Shown: in pieces, positions 1 to 5,470 of the stretch
Layout: every line of letters starts with the position of its first letter
Position numbering within the stretch: the stretch's first letter is position 1
Source: an uncultured bacterium
GTDB lineage: Bacteria; Actinomycetota; Coriobacteriia; Coriobacteriales; Coriobacteriaceae
NCBI GenBank assembly: GCA_905215065.1
Contig: CAJMOF010000023.1
Span: 1 to 20,545, forward strand
DNA: 20,545 nucleotides
Direction: 5' to 3'
Made by a program: the position numbers and the translations under genes
Notes under the pieces: model-generated
Database searches by the model: none
What the model saw: only the letters and a program-made list of their open reading frames with translations
What the model was told of the DNA's origin: nothing

Positions 1-18
1 GATGTCGTGGGAGGGGAC

Positions 19-267
19 ATGGTCGAGTTTACAAAGACGATTAAAGATCCGTTGGGACTACACGCCCGCCCGGTTGCGCTGCTCTATGACATCATTGCCA
101 AGCACCGTAGCGACGTGTCGGTCAGCATCGGCGACCGCCATACCGACGGTCGCGATGTCATGGGCCTCATGGCTCTCTACGGCGAGTGCGGCGAGGACAT
201 CATCTTTCGCGTTTCGGGCGTAGACGAGGCTTCCTGCGTTACGTCGATCAGAAACCTCTCGCTCTAA
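19..267 (+). CDS. HPr-type phosphocarrier protein of the PTS
   Basis: An 82-residue protein with the HPr fold signature. The active-site motif GLHARP falls at residues 13-18, and the phosphorylatable histidine is exactly His15, the canonical number. That numbering supports the ATG at 19, preceded by GGGAGGGG at 9-16, over an in-frame GTG at 7. HPr receives phosphate from enzyme I in the cytoplasm and passes it to sugar-specific EIIA domains. The regulatory site, usually K-S-I-M-G with Ser46, reads R-D-V-M-G here, so position 46 is aspartate. The protein should therefore do phosphotransfer but cannot be phosphorylated by HPr kinase at the usual serine. The gene starts at the window edge and its upstream partners are unseen. 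It ends in a strong terminator. Identification as HPr is secure; its role in PTS sugar uptake versus regulation is not. Confidence 0.88.
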   Translation: MVEFTKTIKDPLGLHARPVALLYDIIAKHRSDVSVSIGDRHTDGRDVMGLMALYGECGEDIIFRVSGVDEASCVTSIRNLSL

Positions 268-276
268 GCATGACAG

Positions 277-313
277 GGCGCGGCAAAGGACAGCTCTTTG
301 CCGCGCCTTTTTG
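277..313 (+). terminator. Rho-independent terminator after the HPr gene
   Basis: A perfect 12-bp stem (GGCGCGGCAAAG at 277-288 with CTTTGCCGCGCC at 296-307) and a 7-nt loop are followed by TTTTTG. It lies just after the HPr stop codon and separates that gene from the iron-uptake cluster. Confidence 0.9.
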
Positions 314-359
314 TTTCATATAGGAAACTTTTTCGAAATCTGAATAGGGACCCTTTCCA

Positions 360-413
360 AAAAGTTAACCACGTGCTAGTTTACTAAAGCGAACATAGAC
401 GTGGTTAACTTTT
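360..413. promoter_or_regulatory. Inverted repeat upstream of feoA, candidate metal-regulator operator
   Basis: A perfect 15-nt inverted repeat: AAAAGTTAACCACGT at 360-374 and ACGTGGTTAACTTTT at 399-413, separated by 24 nt. It ends 42 nt before the first feoA start codon, where a promoter or operator is expected. The AAAGTTA half-sites recur in the second inverted repeat at 988-1007 in front of feoB. Ferrous-iron uptake genes are commonly controlled by DtxR/IdeR or Fur proteins. These repeats do not match a textbook iron box exactly, so the link to such a regulator is inference. An RNA hairpin is possible too. Confidence 0.55.
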
Positions 414-455
414 ATCGCGTCGATGTTGAGGACGAACTGACGTTAGGAGCCACTC

Positions 456-698
456 ATGTCTTGCGGACCGCAGATGCCGGCCATGCCGCTTTCGATGGTA
501 AAAGCGGGCGAAACCGTGCGCGTGTCTCGTGTAAAGGGCAATGAGGACATGAAGCACCACCTCAAGGACCTCGGCTTTGTCGAGGGCAACGAAATCCACG
601 TGGTGAGCTCGAGTGGCGCCAATATCATCGTCACGGTGCTGGGCGCACGCTTTGGCATCGATTCCAAGGTTGCCATGCACATCATGACCGTCGGTTAG
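456..698 (+). CDS. feoA: FeoA-domain protein, first copy
   Basis: An 80-residue SH3-like FeoA domain protein. The hallmark G-E-x-V-x-V-x-x-V-x-G (residues about 18-28), L-x-x-L-G-F-x-x-G (about 36-44) and a C-terminal beta strand region carrying G-A-R-F-G-I are present. FeoA is a small cytosolic partner that binds or modulates the membrane transporter FeoB. This copy has a short N-terminal extension (MSCGPQMPAMPLSM) before the core domain, with one cysteine. The ATG at 456 is chosen because AGGAG lies at 445-449. It precedes a second feoA by 39 nt and feoB after that, which is the usual arrangement where two FeoA proteins accompany one FeoB. Family assignment is firm; why two copies are kept cannot be read from the sequence. 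Confidence 0.92.
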   Translation: MSCGPQMPAMPLSMVKAGETVRVSRVKGNEDMKHHLKDLGFVEGNEIHVVSSSGANIIVTVLGARFGIDSKVAMHIMTVG

Positions 699-737
699 TC
701 CGCAGCATTTCATAAAAACTGAAAGGGGGACAAGAGG

Positions 738-959
738 ATGAAGACGTTGGGTGACGTTAAGGTGGGCGAGAGCTCTACCATCGTCAAGCTTCACGGTGAG
801 GGTGCGCTTCGCCGTCACCTTATGGACCTGGGGCTCATCAAGGGCACTTCGTTCAAGGTCGTGAAGGTTGCACCGCTCGGTGATCCGGTCGAGATCAACG
901 TGCGCGGCTACGAGCTTTCCATCCGCAAGGAGGAGGCTGCCGTCGTCGAGGTCCAGTAA
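738..959 (+). CDS. feoA: FeoA-domain protein, second copy
   Basis: A 73-residue FeoA domain with no extension: V-G-E-S-S-T-I-V-K-L near the N-terminus, then L-M-D-L-G-L-I-K-G-T and the C-terminal G-D-P-V-E-I-N-V-R-G-Y-E-L-S-I-R-K motif, which is very typical of the family. It matches the FeoA consensus more closely than the first copy, whose C-terminal half has diverged. An AAAGGGGG stretch at 722-729 supports the ATG at 738. It is likely co-transcribed with the upstream feoA. The 123-nt gap to feoB holds an inverted repeat and a GC-rich hairpin, so feoB expression may be set separately. The role is a soluble accessory of Fe(II) transport through FeoB. Confidence 0.94.
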   Translation: MKTLGDVKVGESSTIVKLHGEGALRRHLMDLGLIKGTSFKVVKVAPLGDPVEINVRGYELSIRKEEAAVVEVQ

Positions 960-987
960 GGGCTCGCGGCGCATATATCTGCAGATA

Positions 988-1007
988 AAGTTAGGTTTTT
1001 CTAACTT
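988..1007. promoter_or_regulatory. Inverted repeat between feoA and feoB
   Basis: AAGTTAG at 988-994 and CTAACTT at 1001-1007 form a perfect 7-bp inverted repeat with a 6-nt T-rich centre. Allowing one mismatch it extends to 985-1010. It shares the AAAGTTA half-site with the repeat at 360-413. The TTAG...CTAA pattern resembles half-sites of DtxR-family operators, but the spacing differs from the IdeR consensus. It could be an operator for an internal feoB promoter or a weak RNA hairpin. Confidence 0.45.
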
Positions 1008-1036
1008 AATGCAGCATCTTTGAAGCACATTATCCA

Positions 1037-1062
1037 GCCTGCGCGGAGAAAGCAGCGCAGGC
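1037..1062 (+). other. GC-rich hairpin in the feoB leader
   Basis: GCCTGCGC at 1037-1044 pairs perfectly with GCGCAGGC at 1055-1062 around a 10-nt loop. It ends just before the feoB ribosome-binding region (AAGAAGGA at 1071-1078). No T-run follows, so it is not a standard terminator. It may affect mRNA stability or feoB translation. Confidence 0.5.
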
Positions 1063-1082
1063 ACACAAGGAAGAAGGATTGA

Positions 1083-3410
1083 ATGGCGGATTCTCAGATC
1101 CATGTCGCGCTGGCGGGTAACCCCAACTGCGGCAAGACCACGCTTTTCAACCTGATCACCGGCGCCAACGGCTACGTTGGCAACTGGCCCGGCGTCACGG
1201 TTGAGAAAAAGGAGGCCAAGCTCCTAAGCGACAAGAACGTTACCATCACGGACCTCCCTGGCATCTACTCGCTTTCCCCCTACAGCCCTGAGGAGCAGTG
1301 CTCGCGCGATTACCTCATGAGCGGCGAGCCCGATGTCGCCGTCCAGGTGGTCGACGCCACCAACCTCGAGCGTAGCCTGTACCTGGCGCTTCAGGTTATC
1401 GAGACCGGCCTGCCCGTGGTCGTTGCCCTCAACATGGCCGACCTGGTCGAGAAGAACGGCGATAAGATCGACACGGACAAGCTCTCCAAGAAGCTCGGTT
1501 GTCCGGTCATGATGATCTCGGCCCTTAAGAACAAGGGCATCAAGGAGCTGTTCGAGCAGGTCAAGAAGTCCGCTGCTTCCAAGGGCCAGGTGCCGGAGCA
1601 CAAGTTCGATTCCTCCATCGAGGACGTTCTGGACCACATCGAGAACAATCTGCCGGCGAGCGTTCCCGCCAACAAGCGCCGCTACTACGCTGTCAAGCTG
1701 TTCGAGCGCGATGCGGACGCCTGCAAGCTCATCAACCTCACTAAGGAGAAGGCCGCTCGCGTGGAGCAGCTGGTCGCCCAGTGCGAACAGGACTGCGACG
1801 ACGACGCCGAGTCCATCATCACCGGCGAGCGCTATGGCGTCATTGCCCACATCATCGACGAGTGCCTCACCAAGGCTCCGGCCAAGATGAGCACCTCCGA
1901 GAAGATCGACCGCGTGGTTACCAACCGTATCCTGGGCCTGCCGATCTTCGTGGTCATCATGTTCTGCGTGTACTACATTGCCGTTTCCACCCTGGGCGGC
2001 ACGGTGACCGACTTTACCAACGACCAGCTCTTCGGTACTGACGGTTGGTACGTACTCGGTCAGGGTCGCGACGCCTACGACGCAGCTGTTGAGGCTGCGG
2101 GCGACAACGCCGACTCGGTCGACCCGGCGCAGTACGGCCCCTATGTCCCGGGTATCACCACCGCGGTGCACGATGCCCTCGTGGCGGGCGGTACCGAGGA
2201 CGGTGGTCTGGTCGATTCGCTCGTCTGCGACGGCATCGTGGCTGGCATCGGCGCCATCATGGGCTTCGTCCCGCAGATGTTCCTGCTCTTTGTGATGCTG
2301 TCTTTCTTGGAGGACTGCGGTTACATGGCCCGCGTCGCCTTCATCATGGACCGCGTGTTCCGCCGCTTTGGCCTGTCCGGTAAGTCCTTTATCCCCATGC
2401 TCGTGTCCTCGGGCTGCGGCGTCCCCGGCGTCATGGCCACCAAGACCATCGAGAACGAGAAGGACCGCCGCATGACGGTCATGACCACCACGTTCATCCC
2501 TTGCGGCGCCAAGCTGCCGATCATCGCCCTGCTCATGGGTTCCATCATTGGCGACTCTTCTACCACCGCTGCGTGGATCAGCCCGCTCTTCTACTTCCTG
2601 GGCGTCTTTGCCGTCATTGCCTCGGGCCTCATGCTCAAGAAGACCAAGCTCTTCGCCGGCCGCCCGACGCCGTTTGTTATGGAGCTTCCTGCCTACCACT
2701 TCCCGGCGATCCGCTCTTGGGCGCTGCACGTGTGGGAGCGCTGCTTCGCCTTTATCAAGAAGGCCGGCACGGTCATCTTTGCGTCCACCGTCGTCGTTTG
2801 GTTCCTCTCCAACTTTGGTAGCTACAACGGCGCCTTTGGCTACCTGCCTTCCATGGAGGGCATCCCCGAGGAGTTCATGGACTACTCTGTGCTTGCCATG
2901 CTCGGCAACCTGGTCGCTTGGATCTTCGCCCCGCTCGGCTTTAGCACCTGGCAGGCAACTGCGCTGACTGTCTCTGGCCTTGTCGCTAAGGAGAACGTCG
3001 TCGCCACCGCCGGCTCGCTGCTGTCGGTTGCTGACGCCGCCGAGACCGACCCGAGCCTGTGGACCGCGTTTGCCGGCATGTTCCCGACTATGGGCGCCTG
3101 CGTTGCCTTCGGCGCTTTCAACCTGCTGTGCGCCCCGTGCTTTGCCGCCATGGGCACTATCCGCAATCAGATGGACTCCGGCAAGTGGACCGCGATTGCC
3201 ATCGGCTACGAGTGCGCCTTCGCTTGGGTCATCGGCCTGTTCATCAACCAGTTCTACAACCTGCTTGTCCTTGGCCAGTTTGGTATTTGGACGGTTGTAG
3301 CCATTGTGCTGCTGGTTGCGATGCTCTTCCAGATCTTCCGTCCCATGCCTAAGCACGCTTGGACCGACGAGGACGAGACCAACACCGCTTCCGCCGCAGT
3401 TTCCGCTTAA
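1083..3410 (+). CDS. feoB: Ferrous iron transporter FeoB
   Basis: A 775-residue FeoB, close to the usual length. The N-terminal cytosolic G domain shows G1 GNPNCGKTT at 12-20, the G2 region GNWPGVTVE around 33-41, G3 DLPG at 57-60 and G4 NMAD at 117-120. The FeoB helical spacer (ERYGVIAHIIDE) follows. From about residue 290 come multiple membrane helices with the two Gate regions, including the conserved cysteine motifs SGCGVPGVMATKTIE, PCGAKLPI and CAPCFAAMGTIRNQM. A hydrophilic segment of about 60 residues lies between the first two membrane segments. The protein uses GTP hydrolysis to drive or gate Fe(II) import across the cytoplasmic membrane. It follows two feoA genes; AAGAAGGA upstream supports the ATG. 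A terminator follows, so the core Feo operon ends here. Assignment is firm. Confidence 0.97.
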   Translation: MADSQIHVALAGNPNCGKTTLFNLITGANGYVGNWPGVTVEKKEAKLLSDKNVTITDLPGIYSLSPYSPEEQCSRDYLMSGEPDVAVQVVDATNLERSLYLALQVIETGLPVVVALNMADLVEKNGDKIDTDKLSKKLGCPVMMISALKNKGIKELFEQVKKSAASKGQVPEHKFDSSIEDVLDHIENNLPASVPANKRRYYAVKLFERDADACKLINLTKEKAARVEQLVAQCEQDCDDDAESIITGERYGVIAHIIDECLTKAPAKMSTSEKIDRVVTNRILGLPIFVVIMFCVYYIAVSTLGGTVTDFTNDQLFGTDGWYVLGQGRDAYDAAVEAAGDNADSVDPAQYGPYVPGITTAVHDALVAGGTEDGGLVDSLVCDGIVAGIGAIMGFVPQMFLLFVMLSFLEDCGYMARVAFIMDRVFRRFGLSGKSFIPMLVSSGCGVPGVMATKTIENEKDRRMTVMTTTFIPCGAKLPIIALLMGSIIGDSSTTAAWISPLFYFLGVFAVIASGLMLKKTKLFAGRPTPFVMELPAYHFPAIRSWALHVWERCFAFIKKAGTVIFASTVVVWFLSNFGSYNGAFGYLPSMEGIPEEFMDYSVLAMLGNLVAWIFAPLGFSTWQATALTVSGLVAKENVVATAGSLLSVADAAETDPSLWTAFAGMFPTMGACVAFGAFNLLCAPCFAAMGTIRNQMDSGKWTAIAIGYECAFAWVIGLFINQFYNLLVLGQFGIWTVVAIVLLVAMLFQIFRPMPKHAWTDEDETNTASAAVSA

Positions 3411-3439
3411 GTCCGAATAAGGATCAGCCCCTTTCCGCG

Positions 3440-3472
3440 AGCCCGGGTGTCCCAGCGACACTCGGGCTTTTT
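3440..3472 (+). terminator. Terminator after feoB
   Basis: AGCCCGGGTGTC at 3440-3451 pairs with GACACTCGGGCT at 3457-3468 (one G-T wobble), a 5-nt loop lies between, and TTTTT follows. It closes the feoA-feoA-feoB unit. Confidence 0.88.
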
Positions 3473-3508
3473 GGTGGGGGAGATGTGGCGTTTCCGCAGA
3501 TAAAACCG

Positions 3509-3535
3509 ACCAAAATAAACCTGTCCCTTTTTGGT
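3509..3535. repeat. Short inverted repeat in the feoB-downstream gap
   Basis: ACCAAAA at 3509-3515 and TTTTGGT at 3529-3535 are inverted around a 13-nt spacer. The site is about 50 nt before the small Cys-rich gene, where a promoter would sit. It could be an operator or part of a repeated intergenic element; nothing in the sequence decides. Confidence 0.3.
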
Positions 3536-3585
3536 AGGTGGAGAATGGGGTAAAGTAAGTGGTGGCTAACTAGAGGAGGCTTGCT

Positions 3586-3786
3586 ATGGCACCTATCGAT
3601 ATTGTTGTACTGGCTGTTATCGGTATTGCGTTTGTCGCCGTGTGCGTACGCATCTACCGCAAGGGAACCTGCGCCGACTGCGCTCAGGGCGGCGTTTGCA
3701 CGGGACATTGCTCCAACAAAAAGACTTGCGCCGCACTTAAGGGCGTGGACAAAATTGCCGAAGACTTGGGCCGCGGTATCAAGTAA
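3586..3786 (+). CDS. Small Cys-rich FeoB-associated membrane protein
   Basis: A 66-residue protein with one hydrophobic N-terminal segment (residues about 4-22). A basic stretch follows, then a cysteine cluster at 29, 32, 38, 42 and 48 in the pattern C-x2-C-x5-C-x3-C-x5-C. Size, topology and cysteine spacing match the FeoB-associated Cys-rich membrane protein family, small proteins encoded next to feoB in many Gram-positive bacteria. They are thought to act where other bacteria use FeoC, though their biochemical role is not settled. GAGGAGG at 3573-3579 gives a strong ribosome-binding site. It lies beyond the feoB terminator and ends in its own terminator, so it is probably a separate transcript. 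Confidence 0.85.
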   Translation: MAPIDIVVLAVIGIAFVAVCVRIYRKGTCADCAQGGVCTGHCSNKKTCAALKGVDKIAEDLGRGIK

Positions 3787-3798
3787 GGTCCGTCATCC

Positions 3799-3833
3799 AA
3801 GCGCCTCGCGAGCATCCGTTCGCGGGGCGCTTT
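3799..3833 (+). terminator. Terminator after the Cys-rich protein gene
   Basis: AAGCGCCTCGCGA at 3799-3811 pairs with TTCGCGGGGCGCTT at 3819-3832 (one wobble pair) around a short loop, followed by only a short T stretch. It separates the iron cluster from the pectin locus. Confidence 0.75.
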
Positions 3834-3929
3834 GCACATTTGGGGGAGAGCGCGGCGAGTTGAAGAGTGATTTTGGGGTATCGTTACCTGTACTGTTAAT
3901 TGGCAACTTATCTATAACGGAGTAACCCC

Positions 3930-5009
3930 ATGAGCGCTCGCGTAACCATGAAGGACATAGCCGCCGAGCTTGGCGTTTCCATCAATACCGTGCACAAGGC
4001 CCTGACGGGTAAGGCCGGCGTGAGCGAATCCGTGCGCTCCAAGGTGAATGCTAAGGCTGAGGCCATGGGTTACCATCGCAATACGAGTGCCTCGAGCCTG
4101 CGCCGCAAGGATATCAACTTGGTGTTTTGCCTGCCCCGCGCATCGCGCGAGGGGGCGTACTTTTTCCGTTACCTTTGGGAAGGCTGCAACCGCTTTGAGC
4201 AGGAGGTCATCGATCAGGGCATTACGGTTGAGCGCGTAGAATTTGGCGTGGGCGGCTACGCCGATGCGCTCGAGCAGATTGATGAGCGTCTGCAGGTAGG
4301 CGAGAAGATCGATGGTCTGCTTGCCTATGTTCCGGGCGATGACCGCGCGACCGAGCTTTTGAGGCAGATTGCCGAGGCGGGCGTGGCGATTGAGCTCGTC
4401 GACGGCGACCGACCGCACCTCGATCGCCTGGGTGCCAGTCTGGCGGACTATTCCGCGGCGGGCAGCCTTATGGCAGAGCAGGCGGCTAACCTGGTCCACG
4501 CTTCTGGGGCTGACGCCCGCGTGCTCCTGTTGGCGGGCGATCCCTATACCGACTCACACTACCTGACCGCCCGCGCCTTTCATAATTACCTGCGCGAACA
4601 CGATATTCCATGGCAGGTTGAGGACCTTGCCGGCGCCCATGCGCAAGTCAAACAGCTCGAGCGCGAGCTTGAGCAGCGCTTGAGTGCGCCGGATGCTCCC
4701 GAGCTCATCTGTAGCGTGTTTGCCGTTGGTTCCGAGGTGGTCGCCGACGCGCTTGTTTCAAGCGGCAAGGCCGGCAAGGTCATGGTAATCGGCAACGACC
4801 TGTTCCCCGAGAGCGCCTTGGCCTTGCACCGTGGCATCTTTACCAATATTGTCTATAAGGACCCGGTGAGCCTGGCCTACCGTGGCGCCAAGACCTTGGG
4901 CGAGTATCTGCTGTGGGGTAAAACTCCGGCGGAGCCCGTGCAGAAGGGTGCTGTGGAGATGGTGTTTGCCAGCAACGTCGACCGCTACTGCGAGCTTGCG
5001 GGAATTTAG
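3930..5009 (+). CDS. LacI-family transcriptional regulator, probable pectin/galacturonate regulator
   Basis: A 359-residue regulator. The N-terminal helix-turn-helix reads T-M-K-D-I-A-A-E-L-G-V-S-x-N-T-V (residues 6-21) and continues into the hinge helix region near residues 50-60. The usual T-V-S-R-A-L is T-V-H-K-A-L here, a serine to histidine change in the recognition helix. Residues about 63-355 form a periplasmic-binding-protein-like sugar-sensing domain. The start ATG at 3930 has GGAG at 3919-3922. The gene stands directly upstream of uxaC. Palindromes with the LacI-type AACGTT core occur before uxaC, the transporter and the GH105 gene, so it is the obvious candidate to bind them. No such palindrome is visible before its own gene. 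The effector is unknown but probably a galacturonate-pathway metabolite. Family is certain, regulon is inferred. Confidence 0.93.
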   Translation: MSARVTMKDIAAELGVSINTVHKALTGKAGVSESVRSKVNAKAEAMGYHRNTSASSLRRKDINLVFCLPRASREGAYFFRYLWEGCNRFEQEVIDQGITVERVEFGVGGYADALEQIDERLQVGEKIDGLLAYVPGDDRATELLRQIAEAGVAIELVDGDRPHLDRLGASLADYSAAGSLMAEQAANLVHASGADARVLLLAGDPYTDSHYLTARAFHNYLREHDIPWQVEDLAGAHAQVKQLERELEQRLSAPDAPELICSVFAVGSEVVADALVSSGKAGKVMVIGNDLFPESALALHRGIFTNIVYKDPVSLAYRGAKTLGEYLLWGKTPAEPVQKGAVEMVFASNVDRYCELAGI

Positions 5010-5015
5010 CCGTTT

Positions 5016-5254
5016 GGTCAGGTACCCCCTCTTGCGACGTGCATTTTTTGGAGTATTCAGCAATGGCGTGTCCCGAAAGAGGCTAGGACGACTGTTTTAA
5101 GGGTGCCTCCGATGGCGTAATTCGCCATCGGAGGCATTTATTTATGCCGATTGGGCGCAATATGAGCATCAGATAGGGCTTCGAAGACGGTGCGCGGTGC
5201 GCTCCGATGCTGAATACTCCCAAAAATGCACGGCGGAACATGACCCACCTGGCC
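5016..5254. repeat. Element bounded by an imperfect terminal inverted repeat
   Basis: A 24-nt arm at 5039-5062 (starts GTGCATTTTTTGGAG, ends TATTCAGCA) recurs inverted at 5208-5231 with a single mismatch. Outside the arms similarity continues weakly for about 23 nt, both ends reading GG(T/C)CAGGT when oriented alike. The whole element would span about 240 bp and starts 6 nt after the LacI stop codon. Inside lies a perfect terminator hairpin and no convincing gene. Its size and structure fit a MITE-like or other dispersed intergenic repeat, but no target-site duplication is evident and other copies cannot be checked here. Confidence 0.5.
5104..5140 (+). terminator. Terminator downstream of the LacI gene
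   Basis: TGCCTCCGATGGCG at 5104-5117 pairs perfectly with CGCCATCGGAGGCA at 5123-5136 around a 5-nt loop, followed by the T-rich TTTATTTAT. It lies inside the inverted-repeat element at 5016-5254 and probably ends the LacI transcript. Confidence 0.85.
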
Positions 5255-5323
5255 AAAGCGCTCAAGTTCGGTATTCGGGGACGCCTGCCAATTCGCAATA
5301 CATACAAGTCGCGGCTCCAGTAA

Positions 5324-5351
5324 CCGTTGAACGGGCAAAATCGACCGTTCA
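5324..5351 (+). promoter_or_regulatory. Upstream direct-repeat box of the uxaC promoter
   Basis: A 28-nt box of the form CCGTT-N16-CCGTTCA, with the two CCGTT elements 21 bp apart, equal to two helical turns. The same layout with the same length occurs at 10273-10300 and 16743-16770 before the other two promoters. The first element here is part of a small palindrome, CCGTTGAACGG. It lies upstream of the -35-like region, a typical activator position. The binding protein is unknown. Confidence 0.6.
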
Positions 5352-5364
5352 CCCCATGGTGGTT

Positions 5365-5380
5365 AGGTGAACGTTCACCT
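5365..5380. promoter_or_regulatory. Operator 1 of the uxaC promoter (LacI-type palindrome)
   Basis: AGGTGAACGTTCACCT is a perfect 16-bp palindrome with the central CG typical of LacI-family operators. It contains the -35-like hexamer TTCACC at 5374-5379. A bound repressor would cover the promoter. Confidence 0.85.
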
Positions 5381-5403
5381 TTTAAGTCGCAATGAATTAG
5401 TAT
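5374..5403 (+). promoter_or_regulatory. Putative uxaC promoter
   Basis: TTCACC at 5374-5379 as a -35-like element and TAGTAT at 5398-5403 as a -10-like element are 18 bp apart. The -35 lies within operator 1, and operator 2 begins just after the -10, so both operators would occlude RNA polymerase. The hexamers match the sigma-70-type consensus only in part. Confidence 0.5.
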
Positions 5404-5404
5404 A

Positions 5405-5416
5405 GTGAACGTTCAC
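5405..5416. promoter_or_regulatory. Operator 2 of the uxaC promoter
   Basis: GTGAACGTTCAC is a perfect 12-bp palindrome, identical to the core of operator 1. Its centre is 38 bp from that of operator 1. It covers the expected transcription start. Confidence 0.85.
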
Positions 5417-5427
5417 CTAGAGGATAA

Positions 5428-5446
5428 CGAGCGCATCGTGCGCTCG
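5428..5446 (+). other. Hairpin in the uxaC 5' leader
   Basis: CGAGCGCA at 5428-5435 pairs perfectly with TGCGCTCG at 5439-5446 around a 3-nt loop. It lies between operator 2 and the ribosome-binding site, so it would sit near the 5' end of the mRNA, where such stems often slow decay. Confidence 0.55.
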
Positions 5447-5470
5447 CTCCGCCAACAAAGGGGTTGTGTG

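Noticed and set aside
7..18. GTG start for HPr at 7
   Set aside because: It would shift the active histidine from position 15 to 19, and the G-rich ribosome-binding site lies after it.
1224..3461. Long open frame on the minus strand opposite feoB
   Set aside because: It mirrors a certain FeoB gene in high-GC DNA; the product is low-complexity and rich in charged residues, with no family motif.
5016..5254. Insertion sequence
   Set aside because: No transposase or remnant is present; only a small element bounded by inverted repeats can be supported.
5405..5470. N-terminal extension of UxaC from a GTG at 5405
   Set aside because: The GTG is inside operator 2 and no ribosome-binding site precedes it; the ATG at 5471 gives the usual UxaC start and has AAAGGGG upstream.
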